Positions 15,953 to 24,393 of a stretch of 64,000 bases of DNA are shown here, in pieces. This DNA is from Paenibacillus sp. cl123 (GTDB lineage Bacteria; Bacillota; Bacilli; Paenibacillales; NBRC-103111). Below the pieces are notes generated by a model that was given only the letters and a program-made list of their open reading frames with translations, was not told where the DNA came from and did no database searches. The stretch is taken from positions 62,001-126,000 of the forward strand of contig NZ_FMYY01000002.1 of NCBI RefSeq assembly GCF_900101595.1, written 5' to 3'. Positions within the stretch are counted from its first letter, which is position 1, and each line of letters starts with the position of its first letter. Position numbers and translations under genes: made by a program.

Positions 15953-17275
15953 ATGGCAAGGCCAATAGTGGCGATTGTCGGCCGACCGAACGTGGGGAAG
16001 TCGACGATATTCAACCGGATTATCGGCGACAAGCTGGCAATCGTAGAAGATAAACCGGGCGTTACCCGGGATCGGCTGTACGGCCGCGGAGAGTGGCTGG
16101 ACCGGGAGTTCAGCATCATCGACACCGGCGGCATCGAGATTGAGGGCGAGGATCAGATCATGCGCTCCGTCCGCATGCAGGCGGAGCTTGCGATCGAGGA
16201 AGCGGATGTCATCGTCTTCATGGTAGACGCGAAGGCTGGCATTACACCGGCGGACAGCGAAGTGGCGGAGATGCTGTTCCGTGCGCAGAAGCCGGTCATT
16301 ATCGCGGCGAACAAAGTCGATAATTTGGGCCGGATGGATGACATTTATGAATTTTACAGCCTGGGGTTCGGCGAGGTTATCGGCATCTCGGGCTCCCATG
16401 GGACGGGGATCGGGGATTTGCTTGAAGCGGTTGCGAACCACTTCCCGGATACGACCGAAGACGAGTATGGCGAGGATGTCATCAAGGTCGCGCTGATCGG
16501 GCGTCCGAATGTCGGCAAGTCGTCGCTCGTCAACGCGCTGCTCGGCGAAGAGCGTGTGATCGTCAGCGATGTGGCAGGCACAACACGGGATGCGATCGAT
16601 ACGCCGTTCGAGAAGGACGGGCAGAAGTATGTCATCATCGACACGGCAGGGATGCGCAAGCGAGGCAAGGTGTACGAAAATACGGAGAAGTACAGCGTGA
16701 TGCGCGCGATGAAGGCGATCGAACGCGCCGATGTCGTGCTGGTCGTATTCAATGGCGAGGAAGGCATCATCGAGCAGGATAAGCATATTGCCGGCTACGC
16801 CCATGAGGCGGGCAAAGCGGCCATTTTTGTTGTGAACAAGTGGGATGTCGTGGAGAAGGATGATAAGACCATGCATCAGTTCACCCAGAAAATCCGCGAT
16901 CATTTCCTGTTCATGACCTACGCGCCGGTGACTTATTTGTCCGCCAAGACGAAGGTGAAGCTGCACAAGCTGCTGCCGCTGGTCAATCATGTGGCCGAGC
17001 AGCACGCGCAGCGTATACCGACGCATGTATTAAACGAGATCATCTCGGATGCGGTCGCGATCAATCCGCCTCCGACCGATAAAGGACGGCGCATGCGGAT
17101 CAATTATGCGACCCAAGTATCGGTCAAGCCGCCTACGATGGTCTTGTTCGTGAACGATCCGGAACTGATGCATTTCTCCTATGAGCGGTATTTGGAGAAC
17201 AAGATCAGGGCTGCGTTCAGCTTTGAAGGTACGCCGTTACGCATATTTACCCGACGTAAGTCAGAGGACGATTGA
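15953..17275 (+). CDS. der: Ribosome-assembly GTPase Der (EngA)
   Basis: Der is an essential GTPase for maturation of the 50S ribosomal subunit. The 440-residue protein has the unique tandem arrangement of two G domains, each with its own P-loop GRPNVGKS (near residues 9 and 183), DTGG/DTAG switch II motifs and NKVD/NKWD specificity motifs, followed by the C-terminal KH-like domain (about 350-440). It has its own promoter and is followed at once by plsY. Confidence 0.97.
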   Translation: MARPIVAIVGRPNVGKSTIFNRIIGDKLAIVEDKPGVTRDRLYGRGEWLDREFSIIDTGGIEIEGEDQIMRSVRMQAELAIEEADVIVFMVDAKAGITPADSEVAEMLFRAQKPVIIAANKVDNLGRMDDIYEFYSLGFGEVIGISGSHGTGIGDLLEAVANHFPDTTEDEYGEDVIKVALIGRPNVGKSSLVNALLGEERVIVSDVAGTTRDAIDTPFEKDGQKYVIIDTAGMRKRGKVYENTEKYSVMRAMKAIERADVVLVVFNGEEGIIEQDKHIAGYAHEAGKAAIFVVNKWDVVEKDDKTMHQFTQKIRDHFLFMTYAPVTYLSAKTKVKLHKLLPLVNHVAEQHAQRIPTHVLNEIISDAVAINPPPTDKGRRMRINYATQVSVKPPTMVLFVNDPELMHFSYERYLENKIRAAFSFEGTPLRIFTRRKSEDD

Positions 17276-17289
17276 CAGGAGTGGCGCTT

Positions 17290-17889
17290 GTGTGGGCTTG
17301 GAGTTCACTAATTATCGGTTATTTGCTTGGTTCGATCAGCTTCAGCTTTTTGGCAGGCAAGCTGCTCAAGGGGATTGACATCCGCCAGCATGGCAGCGGC
17401 AATGCAGGGGCGACCAATACGCTGCGGGTGCTTGGCAAAGGGCCGGGCATCGCGGTGCTGGTGCTCGATATGCTGAAAGGCGTTGCCGCAGTCTGGCTCG
17501 GCCATGTGCTTAGCGGCGGAGAGCCGCTGATCCTGGTGCTCGCTGGCATCAGTGTGATCGTCGGACATAACTGGCCCATCTTTTTCGGCTTTCGCGGGGG
17601 GAAAGGAATTGCCACCACCATCGGGGTGATGGTGTCGCTGGCCTTTCTTCCCGCGCTGCTCGCCGGCGTGGTTGCCATTCTCTCAATCGTATGGACGCGT
17701 TACGTTTCTTTGGGATCGCTTCTGTTTACCGCATTGCTTCCCTTATTTATCTGGCTTCTGGGGCGTCCCGCAGAAATATTATGGTTAAGCCTGCTTCTCT
17801 TTGTGTTCGCCTGGTTCAGGCACCGCAGCAACATCGTCAAGCTGATGAAAGGACAGGAGAACAAGCTGGGCGCCAAACGGCAAGCCTGA
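17290..17889 (+). CDS. plsY: Glycerol-3-phosphate acyltransferase PlsY
   Basis: PlsY uses acyl-phosphate to acylate glycerol-3-phosphate, the first committed step of phospholipid synthesis. The 199-residue integral membrane protein has the three family motifs: GSISFSF, the GSGNAGATNTLR loop and HNWPIFFGFRGGKG. I chose GTG at 17290 with CAGGAG 8 nt upstream; the TTG at 17272 overlaps the end of der and lacks a site. gpsA, which makes its substrate, is the next gene. Confidence 0.94.
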   Translation: MWAWSSLIIGYLLGSISFSFLAGKLLKGIDIRQHGSGNAGATNTLRVLGKGPGIAVLVLDMLKGVAAVWLGHVLSGGEPLILVLAGISVIVGHNWPIFFGFRGGKGIATTIGVMVSLAFLPALLAGVVAILSIVWTRYVSLGSLLFTALLPLFIWLLGRPAEILWLSLLLFVFAWFRHRSNIVKLMKGQENKLGAKRQA

Positions 17890-17922
17890 TGTTCACAGAA
17901 AATGTAAAGGTGGGTCTCGCTT

Positions 17923-18972
17923 ATGGCACACGCTTCGAAAACAGCCGTGCTCGTAGCCGGAAGCTGGGGAACGGCCATCGCCTCGGTGCTCGCCGAGAAC
18001 GGCAGGGAAGTCGCGCTCTGGAGCCGGAATGCGGAGCAAGTAAAGGAAATCAATGAGCGGCATCAAAATTCCCGTTTTCTCGGCGATGCGCGGCTGCCGG
18101 ACGCGATCCGCGCTACGGACGACATGGCTGCGGCGGTGAGCGGGGCGGAGGAAGTCATTGTTGTGGCTCCTTCCTCGGCGATGCGCGCCATAGCAGGGCA
18201 GCTGCGGCCGCATCTGGACAAGAAGACGCTGCTTATCCATGCAACCAAGGGCTTCGAGGCCGGTACGCTCAAACGGATGAGCGAAGTGCTGGCGGACGAG
18301 CTGCCGCATATGGATGCGGGACGGATCGTCGTCCTGTCCGGGCCCAGCCATGCCGAGGAGGTCATCCGGCAATGTCCGACGACTGTCGTGGTGGCTTCGG
18401 CGGACAAGGAAGCGGCTGAGCAGGCGCAGGATGTGCTGATCAACAACAGCTTCCGGGTTTATACGAATCCCGATGTGATCGGGGTCGAAGTGGGCGGAGC
18501 GCTGAAGAATATAATCGCGCTGGGCGCCGGGCTGTCCGACGGTCTCGGCTTCGGGGACAATGCGAAGGCCGCTCTGATGACCCGCGGATTGGCTGAGATC
18601 GCCAGACTCGGGACGGCGATGGGAGCGGGCCCGCTCACCTTTGCCGGCCTGGCGGGCATCGGCGACCTGATTGTGACCTGCACCAGCCAGCACAGCCGCA
18701 ACTGGAGAGCCGGGTCCATGCTGGCGCAAGGGCTTAGCCTGGATGAAGTTCTGGCCAGGATGGGGATGGTTGTCGAAGGCGTCAAGACGACGCAAGCGGC
18801 GCATAAGCTGGCGGAGCGCTACGGAATCGCGATGCCGATCACGGCGGAGCTGCATCATGTGCTGTTCGACGGGAAAACGCCTCGTGAAGCTGTGGAGGAT
18901 CTGATGGGACGCGGTCGTACCCATGAGATTGAAGAGATCGCCGATTCCTCTCAAACGGGTTGGCTGCACTAG
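17923..18972 (+). CDS. gpsA: Glycerol-3-phosphate dehydrogenase [NAD(P)+]
   Basis: GpsA reduces dihydroxyacetone phosphate to sn-glycerol-3-phosphate, the substrate of PlsY directly upstream. The 349-residue protein shows the Rossmann start, the KGFE segment, the catalytic region EVGGALKNIIALG and LAGIGDLIVTC. The dinucleotide loop reads VAGSWG, with Val11 in place of the first Gly of the usual GAGSWG. Overall length and the catalytic Lys are normal. Confidence 0.95.
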   Translation: MAHASKTAVLVAGSWGTAIASVLAENGREVALWSRNAEQVKEINERHQNSRFLGDARLPDAIRATDDMAAAVSGAEEVIVVAPSSAMRAIAGQLRPHLDKKTLLIHATKGFEAGTLKRMSEVLADELPHMDAGRIVVLSGPSHAEEVIRQCPTTVVVASADKEAAEQAQDVLINNSFRVYTNPDVIGVEVGGALKNIIALGAGLSDGLGFGDNAKAALMTRGLAEIARLGTAMGAGPLTFAGLAGIGDLIVTCTSQHSRNWRAGSMLAQGLSLDEVLARMGMVVEGVKTTQAAHKLAERYGIAMPITAELHHVLFDGKTPREAVEDLMGRGRTHEIEEIADSSQTGWLH

Positions 18973-19004
18973 GGCAATCGCCTACACGGCTGAGAGACCT
19001 TATA

Positions 19005-19068
19005 CATATAATACCTCAGACTACTCGGCTTAGCCCGGCAGACGGCTATGTCTATACCGAGTCTGAGG
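19005..19068 (+). promoter_or_regulatory. Sigma-K-like -10 and hairpin over the spoVIF ribosome binding site
   Basis: CATATAATA (19005-19013) fits the sigma-K -10 consensus CATAnnnTA. It is followed by an inverted repeat: CCTCAG-act-ACTCGG (19014-19028) pairs with CCGAGTCTGAGG (19057-19068), 12 bp with one 3-nt bulge; TAGCC/GGCTA make a small inner stem. The right arm covers the first half of the GAGGAGG site at 19065-19071. A transcript starting at this promoter (about 19019) would lose the outer left arm and free the site. Confidence 0.5.
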
Positions 19069-19078
19069 AGGTTGTGAC

Positions 19079-19357
19079 GTGCCAGGCAAAAACATGTCCA
19101 AGGACGTGCTCAGCGTTGTTAAAAAGAAGACAGGCAAAAACGTCTCTGAGAAAGATATTTATAAGCTCGCCAGCGGCGTGAAGCCTTCGACGATGCAAAG
19201 CGATGCCCAGCTCAGACAGCTGATCAAGCAAGTGTCCGGACTGGTCAACGTGCCGGTCTCGGAGCAGACGATGAACGAGCTGATCTCGGCGATCAAGGGC
19301 AGCAAGATGAGCACGACCAATATGGAGCAGCTTATGAAGATGATAATGAAAAAGTAA
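19079..19357 (+). CDS. spoVIF: Stage VI sporulation protein F
   Basis: SpoVIF is a small mother-cell protein needed for spore coat assembly in Bacillus, where it is made under sigma-K. The 92-residue product has the family segments (VKKKTGKNVSEKDIYKLAS, KPSTMQSDAQLRQLIKQVS). Translation starts at GTG 19079, 7 nt after GAGGAGG. It follows gpsA by 106 bp, has a sigma-K-like promoter in that gap and its own terminator. Confidence 0.88.
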   Translation: MPGKNMSKDVLSVVKKKTGKNVSEKDIYKLASGVKPSTMQSDAQLRQLIKQVSGLVNVPVSEQTMNELISAIKGSKMSTTNMEQLMKMIMKK

Positions 19358-19367
19358 CAGTTTGATG

Positions 19368-19404
19368 GCATGAGTGCCCGTAATGCGGCGCTTGTGCTTT
19401 TTTT
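19368..19404 (+). terminator. Intrinsic terminator after spoVIF
   Basis: GCA-tg-AGTGCC pairs with GGCGCT-tg-TGC around an 8-nt loop and is followed by seven T residues. Confidence 0.75.
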
Positions 19405-19462
19405 ATGTTATGATGATTAAAAAAGTTTGCCGTATGCTGGTATAGTGGAGGTTGAGTCAGGC

Positions 19463-19642
19463 ATGTCACCTTTGGACAAGATGTGGGCGTCGTTTGTAGC
19501 GATCGGATTGATGATCGCCGCTTCGCTGCTCATCACGTTTGCCCGGACGCGCACAAAGGGAGTTACCCGGATTCTTTTGTCGCTTCTGGCTTTTATATTG
19601 TTTATTCCTATTCTCATCTACATGATGGCATCTATGCTCTAG
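19463..19642 (+). CDS. yphE: DUF2768 small membrane protein (YphE-like)
   Basis: This is a 59-residue protein with two membrane helices (about residues 8-25 and 36-58) separated by a basic ARTRTKG loop. Its position after gpsA and spoVIF, its size and its topology correspond to Bacillus YphE. GGAGG lies 11 nt upstream of the ATG at 19463. Its function is unknown; expression in sporulating cells would fit the neighbourhood. Confidence 0.7.
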   Translation: MSPLDKMWASFVAIGLMIAASLLITFARTRTKGVTRILLSLLAFILFIPILIYMMASML

Positions 19643-19659
19643 GGAGGAAGACTGGCACG

Positions 19660-19953
19660 ATGATTACTCTAAAAGGCCGCAGTGTCCAAAAAACGGTGGA
19701 GCCTGAGCTTGGGCTTACTTTGCTGGACCTGGCCATCAAGCATAAAGTGGACTGGAGCTTCTCCTGCACGCGGGGGACATGCTCCCGCTGCCGTTGTATC
19801 GTGAAAGAGGGAGCCGAGCATCTGAACGAACCGACGGATGCGGAGCTGGATAATCTGGAGCCCGAAGAGTTTGAGCAGGGCTTGCGGCTTGGCTGCCAGA
19901 CGGTTGTTCGCTCTCCCGGGCATGTATCGGCTGCGCTTAAGCCATTGTTTTGA
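19660..19953 (+). CDS. Small 2Fe-2S ferredoxin
   Basis: The 97-residue protein is a plant-type ferredoxin fold: the cluster loop SCTRGTCSRCRC supplies three cysteines (C-x4-C-x2-C, near residues 35, 40 and 43) and the fourth lies in LGCQT near residue 78. It would carry single electrons in the cytoplasm; the partner enzymes are unknown. GGGAGGAAG is upstream of the ATG at 19660, 17 bp after the DUF2768 gene. A second, different ferredoxin lies 750 bp downstream. Confidence 0.88.
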   Translation: MITLKGRSVQKTVEPELGLTLLDLAIKHKVDWSFSCTRGTCSRCRCIVKEGAEHLNEPTDAELDNLEPEEFEQGLRLGCQTVVRSPGHVSAALKPLF

Positions 19954-20022
19954 GCGTTCAATAGAATTTGCAACGTTGAGCTGCTCCGGAGGAGGACGGG
20001 CCTTCTGGCGAACCTCCGCTAG

Positions 20023-20712
20023 ATGGGCAGGCTCAACCAGAAGAATGAGGCTGAGAAAGTGAACATAGAAAGCAATATCGTATTGTCGAAGCAGGCGGAA
20101 TCGGCTTTGCGCTTCCTCGAGCAGACGCTCCGGCCGTCCGGGGCTGTTTGGGCTGTGGGCGGAAGCACCGGCCTGCTTCTGCAGGGAGGCAGCTTGGCTG
20201 CGCAGCCGCGCGATCTGGACATATACGCCGACGAGGCGGATGCCAAGGCGGTGCATGCGGCGCTGAGGCACTATGCGGTCGATGAGCAGGAGCATAATGA
20301 AACCCCGATCTATCGCTCGTTATTAAGCCATTACGAGATTGAAGGGGTTAGCGTAGAGCTGGTCGGAGCCTTTGAGGTTCATGCTTGCGCCAGCCAATAT
20401 GTCGTGGAAACCCGGCTGCTGCTTCAAAGAGCCGCTGCGCTCGCTCCCGCTTCGGGGGGAAATGCACGTTCTGACAGCGACGGGAAGCTGCGGCTGATGC
20501 CGCTTGTCCATGAGCTGATTTTCAACGTGCTGCGCGATCGGCCGGACCGCTATGAGATTGCGGCGGCGTTATGCAGACAAACGGCTCGGGAGGCGCACTG
20601 CCGGCTGCTGGAGGAATTGACGGCGCGCAACCGGTTCGCTGACCCGGTCCGTGAGCGTCTTCGCGCCCTGCTTGGCGCTGAGAAGGAGGAGGAGGTGCCG
20701 CATGAAGGCTGA
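20023..20712 (+). CDS. Nucleotidyltransferase-superfamily protein
   Basis: The 229-residue protein has the nucleotidyltransferase-fold signature: a glycine-rich GGSTGLLLQGG near residue 47 followed by RDLDIY, whose two acidic residues would bind metal. The rest is not familiar. It resembles stand-alone minimal nucleotidyltransferase proteins, but substrate and activity are unknown. ATG 20023 has no good ribosome binding site; GTG at 20059 with GAGG 9 nt upstream is an equally likely start. It overlaps the following ferredoxin gene by 11 bp. Confidence 0.65.
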   Translation: MGRLNQKNEAEKVNIESNIVLSKQAESALRFLEQTLRPSGAVWAVGGSTGLLLQGGSLAAQPRDLDIYADEADAKAVHAALRHYAVDEQEHNETPIYRSLLSHYEIEGVSVELVGAFEVHACASQYVVETRLLLQRAAALAPASGGNARSDSDGKLRLMPLVHELIFNVLRDRPDRYEIAAALCRQTAREAHCRLLEELTARNRFADPVRERLRALLGAEKEEEVPHEG

Positions 20713-21055
20713 AATCTTATTCAAGCCTGACGGTAAGACGGTGCAGGCAAGACCGGGCACGTCTCTGCTTGATGCGGCCCGCCGAGCGGGCGTAGCCATC
20801 CGCACCCGCTGCGGCGGCAAAGCCGCCTGTCTTATGTGCAAGGTTCAAGTGGCTCCGGACGCTCAGCAAGGGCTCCAGCCCATGAATACGAATGAAAGCC
20901 TGAAGCTTGGCTCGCTCGCGGAGGAAGGCTTCAGGCTGGCCTGTCAGGCCAAGGCAACGGGCAAGGCCGGCGTATGCGTTCTGGTGCCGGAGGACCCGCT
21001 CAAAAGCGCCGTACGCAGACAGCTGGAGCGTCAACAGGAGGAGGAATGGCTATGA
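20702..21055 (+). CDS. Second 2Fe-2S ferredoxin
   Basis: This 117-residue ferredoxin has the cluster motif RCGGKAACLMC (C-x5-C-x2-C, near residues 37, 43 and 46) and a fourth cysteine in LACQA. The x5 spacing differs from the x4 spacing of the ferredoxin at 19660, so the two are not a recent duplication. AGGAGGAGG precedes the ATG at 20702. Its gene overlaps the nucleotidyltransferase gene by 11 bp and the lipoprotein gene by 4 bp, so all three are translationally coupled. Confidence 0.87.
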   Translation: MKAEILFKPDGKTVQARPGTSLLDAARRAGVAIRTRCGGKAACLMCKVQVAPDAQQGLQPMNTNESLKLGSLAEEGFRLACQAKATGKAGVCVLVPEDPLKSAVRRQLERQQEEEWL

Positions 21056-21774
21056 GGGGCTGGAAGCGGCTCGTCGTACTGCTTGGCCTTGTCGGCTTGC
21101 TCAGCGGCTGCATGTATCCGAACGAGCTGCGCAAGGAAAATCAGCTGGCGAGCGGCGAATATGTCGTGCTTGTGCAAAATGCCGTCGATCAGTTTAAGAC
21201 GAAAACCGGGGTGCTGCCGATCAAAAACAGCGAGGAAGCGACCCCGCTTTATGAGAAATATCCGATTGATTTCAAGAAGCTGCAGGGCAGGTTCTTGAGC
21301 GCCGTGCCCGCCAATGCGTTCGAGAGCGGCGGAACCGCAATCTATGTGCTGGTCGATGTCGAAACGAAGCCGACCGTCAAAATGCTCGACTTGACCTCCT
21401 TTCAGCAGGCGCTTGATCTGCAGCAGGCCGTTAACGAATACCGGTCCAAACATGCCGCGCTTCCTGCCGGCGAGCGCGTGGCCCAAGGCTTCTATACGAT
21501 TGACTTTGCCAAGCTGAACCGGAAGCCGGCCGATGCACGGAGCGTGTATACGCCCCAAGTTCGGCTTCCGTTCCTGCTCCATGACTCCGGCACGGTTACC
21601 ATCGATTATGCGCCCGAGATTATGCGTCTGATAGACAGAAAACAGCTTCAGTCCAAGCTGACGGCCGAACAGGATTTGCGTGCGCTGCTTGTGGAAGAAT
21701 CGTATTTCGTCCCGGCCAGATCGTTCGCCTACCGGTGGGCGGGCGGCCTTCCGGAGCCGATCACGGCCCCATAG
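21052..21774 (+). CDS. yphF: YphF-like lipoprotein
   Basis: The 240-residue protein starts with a lipoprotein signal (MRGWKRL, hydrophobic core, lipobox LLSGC), so it should be attached to the outer face of the membrane. The mature part has no enzyme motif that I recognise. The position just before spoIVA matches Bacillus yphF. The ATG at 21052 overlaps the ferredoxin stop codon (ATGA) and has AGGAGGAGG 7 nt upstream. A terminator follows. Function unknown. Confidence 0.75.
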   Translation: MRGWKRLVVLLGLVGLLSGCMYPNELRKENQLASGEYVVLVQNAVDQFKTKTGVLPIKNSEEATPLYEKYPIDFKKLQGRFLSAVPANAFESGGTAIYVLVDVETKPTVKMLDLTSFQQALDLQQAVNEYRSKHAALPAGERVAQGFYTIDFAKLNRKPADARSVYTPQVRLPFLLHDSGTVTIDYAPEIMRLIDRKQLQSKLTAEQDLRALLVEESYFVPARSFAYRWAGGLPEPITAP

Positions 21775-21794
21775 ACGGAACTGACAGCCCGGCA

Positions 21795-21838
21795 AGCCTC
21801 TATTAACCTTGACAAGGTGATAGGGGCTTTTCTTTTTG
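21795..21838 (+). terminator. Intrinsic terminator after yphF
   Basis: AAGCCTCTAT pairs with ATAGGGGCTT (one G-U pair), with an inner CCTT/AAGG stem, followed by TTTTCTTTTT. Confidence 0.85.
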
Positions 21839-21964
21839 TCGGAGACCGAATAACGGGCCTCAAGGCGGCATATATTGGTCGAGGACGGACACCGGTCGTG
21901 CCCGGTTAATAGGCGGAAGACGGATAGATAAGGAGTGGGTCCAAATATTTTTGAGAGGGTGTCA

Positions 21965-21992
21965 TCATATTTTTAGCGCTCATACATATATT
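21965..21992 (+). promoter_or_regulatory. Sigma-E-like promoter of spoIVA
   Basis: TCATATT (21965-21971) and CATATATT (21985-21992), 13 bp apart, fit the sigma-E -35 and -10 elements. spoIVA is sigma-E dependent in Bacillus. Confidence 0.5.
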
Positions 21993-22050
21993 TGTACTAG
22001 TCCAAAGCATGTACGAGTTTCGTTTTAACAACCTGTAGGAGGGATTCTCA

Positions 22051-23529
22051 TTGGAAAAAGTGGATATCTTTAAGGACATTGCAGAGCGTACTGGCGGGGA
22101 TATTTACCTGGGGGTCGTTGGAGCGGTCCGTACGGGAAAATCAACGTTCATCAAACGCTTTATGGAATCCATCGTTCTGCCGAACATTCAGAATGAAGCG
22201 GATCGCATACGAGCTACCGATGAGCTGCCCCAAAGCGCGGCTGGACGCACGATCATGACCACAGAACCGAAATTCGTCCCGAACAACGCTGTCCAGCTTC
22301 ATGTGGCCGAAGGACTTAACGTAAATGTGCGGCTGGTGGACTGCGTCGGCTATGTGGTGGAAGGAGCCAAGGGGTATGAAGATGAAAGCGGGCCGCGGAT
22401 GATCAACACTCCGTGGTTCGATGAAGCGATCCCGTTCCAGGAAGCGGCGGAGATCGGTACCCGCAAGGTTATTCAGGAGCATGCGACGCTGGGGGTTGTG
22501 ATCACGACAGACGGCTCCATCGCAGAAATTCCCCGCGCTTCCTATATCGATGCCGAGGACCGTATCATCAATGAGCTGAAAGAGGTAGGCAAGCCGTTTA
22601 TCGTCATCGTCAACTCGACCAAGCCGCAAAGCGATGCCGCCCAGGAGCTGCGTAGCGAGCTGCAGACCCGGCATGACGTACCGGTCGTTACGGTCAGCGT
22701 AGCGAATATGGGCGAGGACGACTTTACGTCCGTACTGCGCGAAGTGCTGTATGAATTCCCGGTCCATGAGGTGAATGTGAATTTGCCGAGCTGGGTCATG
22801 GTGCTGCAGGAAAATCACTGGCTGCGCTCCAATTTCGAAAATTCCGTGCGGGACACGGTGCAGGATATTCGTCGTCTCCGCGATGTGGACCGGGTAGTCA
22901 GCAACTTTGAGGAGTACGAATTTATTGATAAAGCGGCGCTTGCCGGTATGAATATGGGCCAGGGCGTGGCCGAGATCGATTTGTACGCGCCTGACGAGCT
23001 GTACGACGGCATTCTGCAGGAAGTTGTCGGCGTCGAAATTCGCGGCAAGGATCATCTGCTGCAGCTTATGCAGGAGTTTACGCATGCGAAGCGGGAGTAC
23101 GACCATTTCGCCGAGGCGCTGGAGATGGTGAAAACGACGGGCTACGGCATCGCGCCGCCTACGCTGGCCGAGATGGCGCTGGATGAGCCTGAGCTGATCC
23201 GCCAAGGCTCCCGGTTCGGCGTAAGGCTGAAGGCGACCGCTCCTTCCATTCATATGATCCGCGTGGATGTGGAATCGGAATTTTCCCCGATCATCGGGAC
23301 GGAGAAGCAAAGCGAGGAGCTTGTGCGTTACCTGATGCAGGATTTCGAGGACAACCCGCTTAAGATTTGGGATTCAGACATCTTCGGCCGCTCCTTGCAT
23401 TCCATCGTGCGCGAAGGCATCCAGGGCAAGCTCGCGATGATGCCGGATAATGCCCGCTACAAGCTGCAGGAGACGCTGGGCCGCATCATCAATGAGGGAT
23501 CAGGAGGCTTAATTGCCATTATTTTGTAG
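22051..23529 (+). CDS. spoIVA: Spore coat morphogenetic ATPase SpoIVA
   Basis: SpoIVA is an ATP-hydrolysing cytoskeletal protein that polymerises over the forespore surface and forms the basement layer of the spore coat. The 492-residue protein has the usual length, a GTPase-like N-terminal domain with Walker A GAVRTGKST (near residue 30), sensor threonine region, and the conserved C-terminal end (NEGSGGLIAIIL). Translation starts with TTG at 22051 after TAGGAGGG. It is flanked by terminators and has a sigma-E-like promoter. Confidence 0.97.
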   Translation: MEKVDIFKDIAERTGGDIYLGVVGAVRTGKSTFIKRFMESIVLPNIQNEADRIRATDELPQSAAGRTIMTTEPKFVPNNAVQLHVAEGLNVNVRLVDCVGYVVEGAKGYEDESGPRMINTPWFDEAIPFQEAAEIGTRKVIQEHATLGVVITTDGSIAEIPRASYIDAEDRIINELKEVGKPFIVIVNSTKPQSDAAQELRSELQTRHDVPVVTVSVANMGEDDFTSVLREVLYEFPVHEVNVNLPSWVMVLQENHWLRSNFENSVRDTVQDIRRLRDVDRVVSNFEEYEFIDKAALAGMNMGQGVAEIDLYAPDELYDGILQEVVGVEIRGKDHLLQLMQEFTHAKREYDHFAEALEMVKTTGYGIAPPTLAEMALDEPELIRQGSRFGVRLKATAPSIHMIRVDVESEFSPIIGTEKQSEELVRYLMQDFEDNPLKIWDSDIFGRSLHSIVREGIQGKLAMMPDNARYKLQETLGRIINEGSGGLIAIIL

Positions 23530-23549
23530 CTCGGAAGTCAAAAAACGAC

Positions 23550-23579
23550 AAAAAATGTACCCGTCCGGGTGCATTTTTT
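23550..23579. terminator. Intrinsic terminator after spoIVA
   Basis: AAAAAATGTACCCG pairs with CGGGTGCATTTTTT (one G-U pair) around a 2-4-nt loop; the A and T tracts make it usable on either strand. Confidence 0.88.
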
Positions 23580-23722
23580 GCATTTTTACTTGAAAAGTCA
23601 GAACTCCTGTATTACTATAAGGTTGATTTGCTGAAGAAACTAACATGGTATGTATAATTTGCTTGTAATCCGTTAACAAAGGGAATAAAGACTTATCGTA
23701 TCTGTGGGGGGAGGTGAATGGC

Positions 23723-23995
23723 ATGAATAAATCTGATCTGATCAATAAAGTCGCCGAAACCAGCGAGCTTTCGAAGAAGGATGCGACCAAAGCCGTAGAA
23801 GCGGTTTTCGAAGCGATCTCCGAGGCGCTTCAAGGCGGCGATAAAGTGCAGCTCGTAGGTTTCGGAAACTTCGAAGTGCGCGAACGTTCCGCCCGCAAAG
23901 GTCGCAACCCGCAAACTGGCGAAGAAATCGAAATTCCTTCGAGCAAAATCCCGGCGTTCAAGCCAGGTAAAGCTCTTCGCGACGGTATTCAATAA
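23723..23995 (+). CDS. hbs: HU DNA-binding protein
   Basis: HU is the main nucleoid protein; dimers bend DNA without sequence preference. The 90-residue protein shows the whole family signature, including [21 protein letters not shown] and the proline-tipped arm. GGGGGAGGTG lies just before the ATG at 23723. A -10-like TATAAT at 23653 with TTGCTG 19 bp upstream may be its promoter. Position after spoIVA matches Bacillus hbs. Confidence 0.97.
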   Translation: MNKSDLINKVAETSELSKKDATKAVEAVFEAISEALQGGDKVQLVGFGNFEVRERSARKGRNPQTGEEIEIPSSKIPAFKPGKALRDGIQ

Positions 23996-24064
23996 GATTG
24001 GCCGGCACTCGTGTCTTCTACATAAGAGGGCCCGTGTTCAAAATAGCAGGTCCGAGATTCCAAG

Positions 24065-24087
24065 CGCCTGAATCGATGATTCAGGCG
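24065..24087. terminator. Hairpin after hbs
   Basis: CGCCTGAATC and GATTCAGGCG form a perfect 10-bp stem with a 3-nt loop. The downstream T tract is poor (TTATAT). Confidence 0.6.
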
Positions 24088-24132
24088 TTATATCTGTCCG
24101 TCCGGCGGGTGGAAAAAGATACATAAATAGTC

Positions 24133-24161
24133 TTGCAGGCTATGGAAACGCATGCTATAAT
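24133..24161 (+). promoter_or_regulatory. Strong sigma-A promoter of tRNA-Pro
   Basis: TTGCAG (24133-24138), a 17-bp spacer and TATAAT (24156-24161) with an extended TGC. The tRNA begins 21 bp later. Confidence 0.8.
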
Positions 24162-24182
24162 AACAAACACCGAATGGATCAT

Positions 24183-24256
24183 CGGGGTATGGCGCAGCCT
24201 GGTAGCGCGCACCCTTGGGGTGGGTGAGGTCGCACGTTCGAATCGTGTTACTCCGA
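24183..24256 (+). tRNA. tRNA-Pro (anticodon GGG)
   Basis: A 74-nt cloverleaf can be drawn. The acceptor stem CGGGGTA/TACTCCG has one G-U pair, the D arm is GCGC/GCGC, the anticodon stem CACCC/GGGTG closes the loop TTGGGGT (anticodon GGG), and the T arm is GCACG/CGTGT around TTCGAAT. The discriminator base is A and CCA is not encoded. It is a single tRNA gene with its own promoter and terminator, lying where Bacillus has folE (mtrA). Confidence 0.95.
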
Positions 24257-24271
24257 GTTAGCTTTTTTCAG

Positions 24272-24311
24272 AAAACCGTTATGCTGCGCCGGCGCAGATA
24301 TAACGGTTTTT
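24272..24311 (+). terminator. Intrinsic terminator after tRNA-Pro
   Basis: AAAACCGTTAT pairs with ATAACGGTTTT, with an inner CTGCGCC/GGCGCAG stem, followed by T residues. Confidence 0.9.
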
Positions 24312-24393
24312 CTCTTTGCGGCTGCAGTTGACATCTCATTGTTTTTTAGTCATGATTAAGTAAATCAATCGCGGGGCTGGAGGTCGTAGTGGG

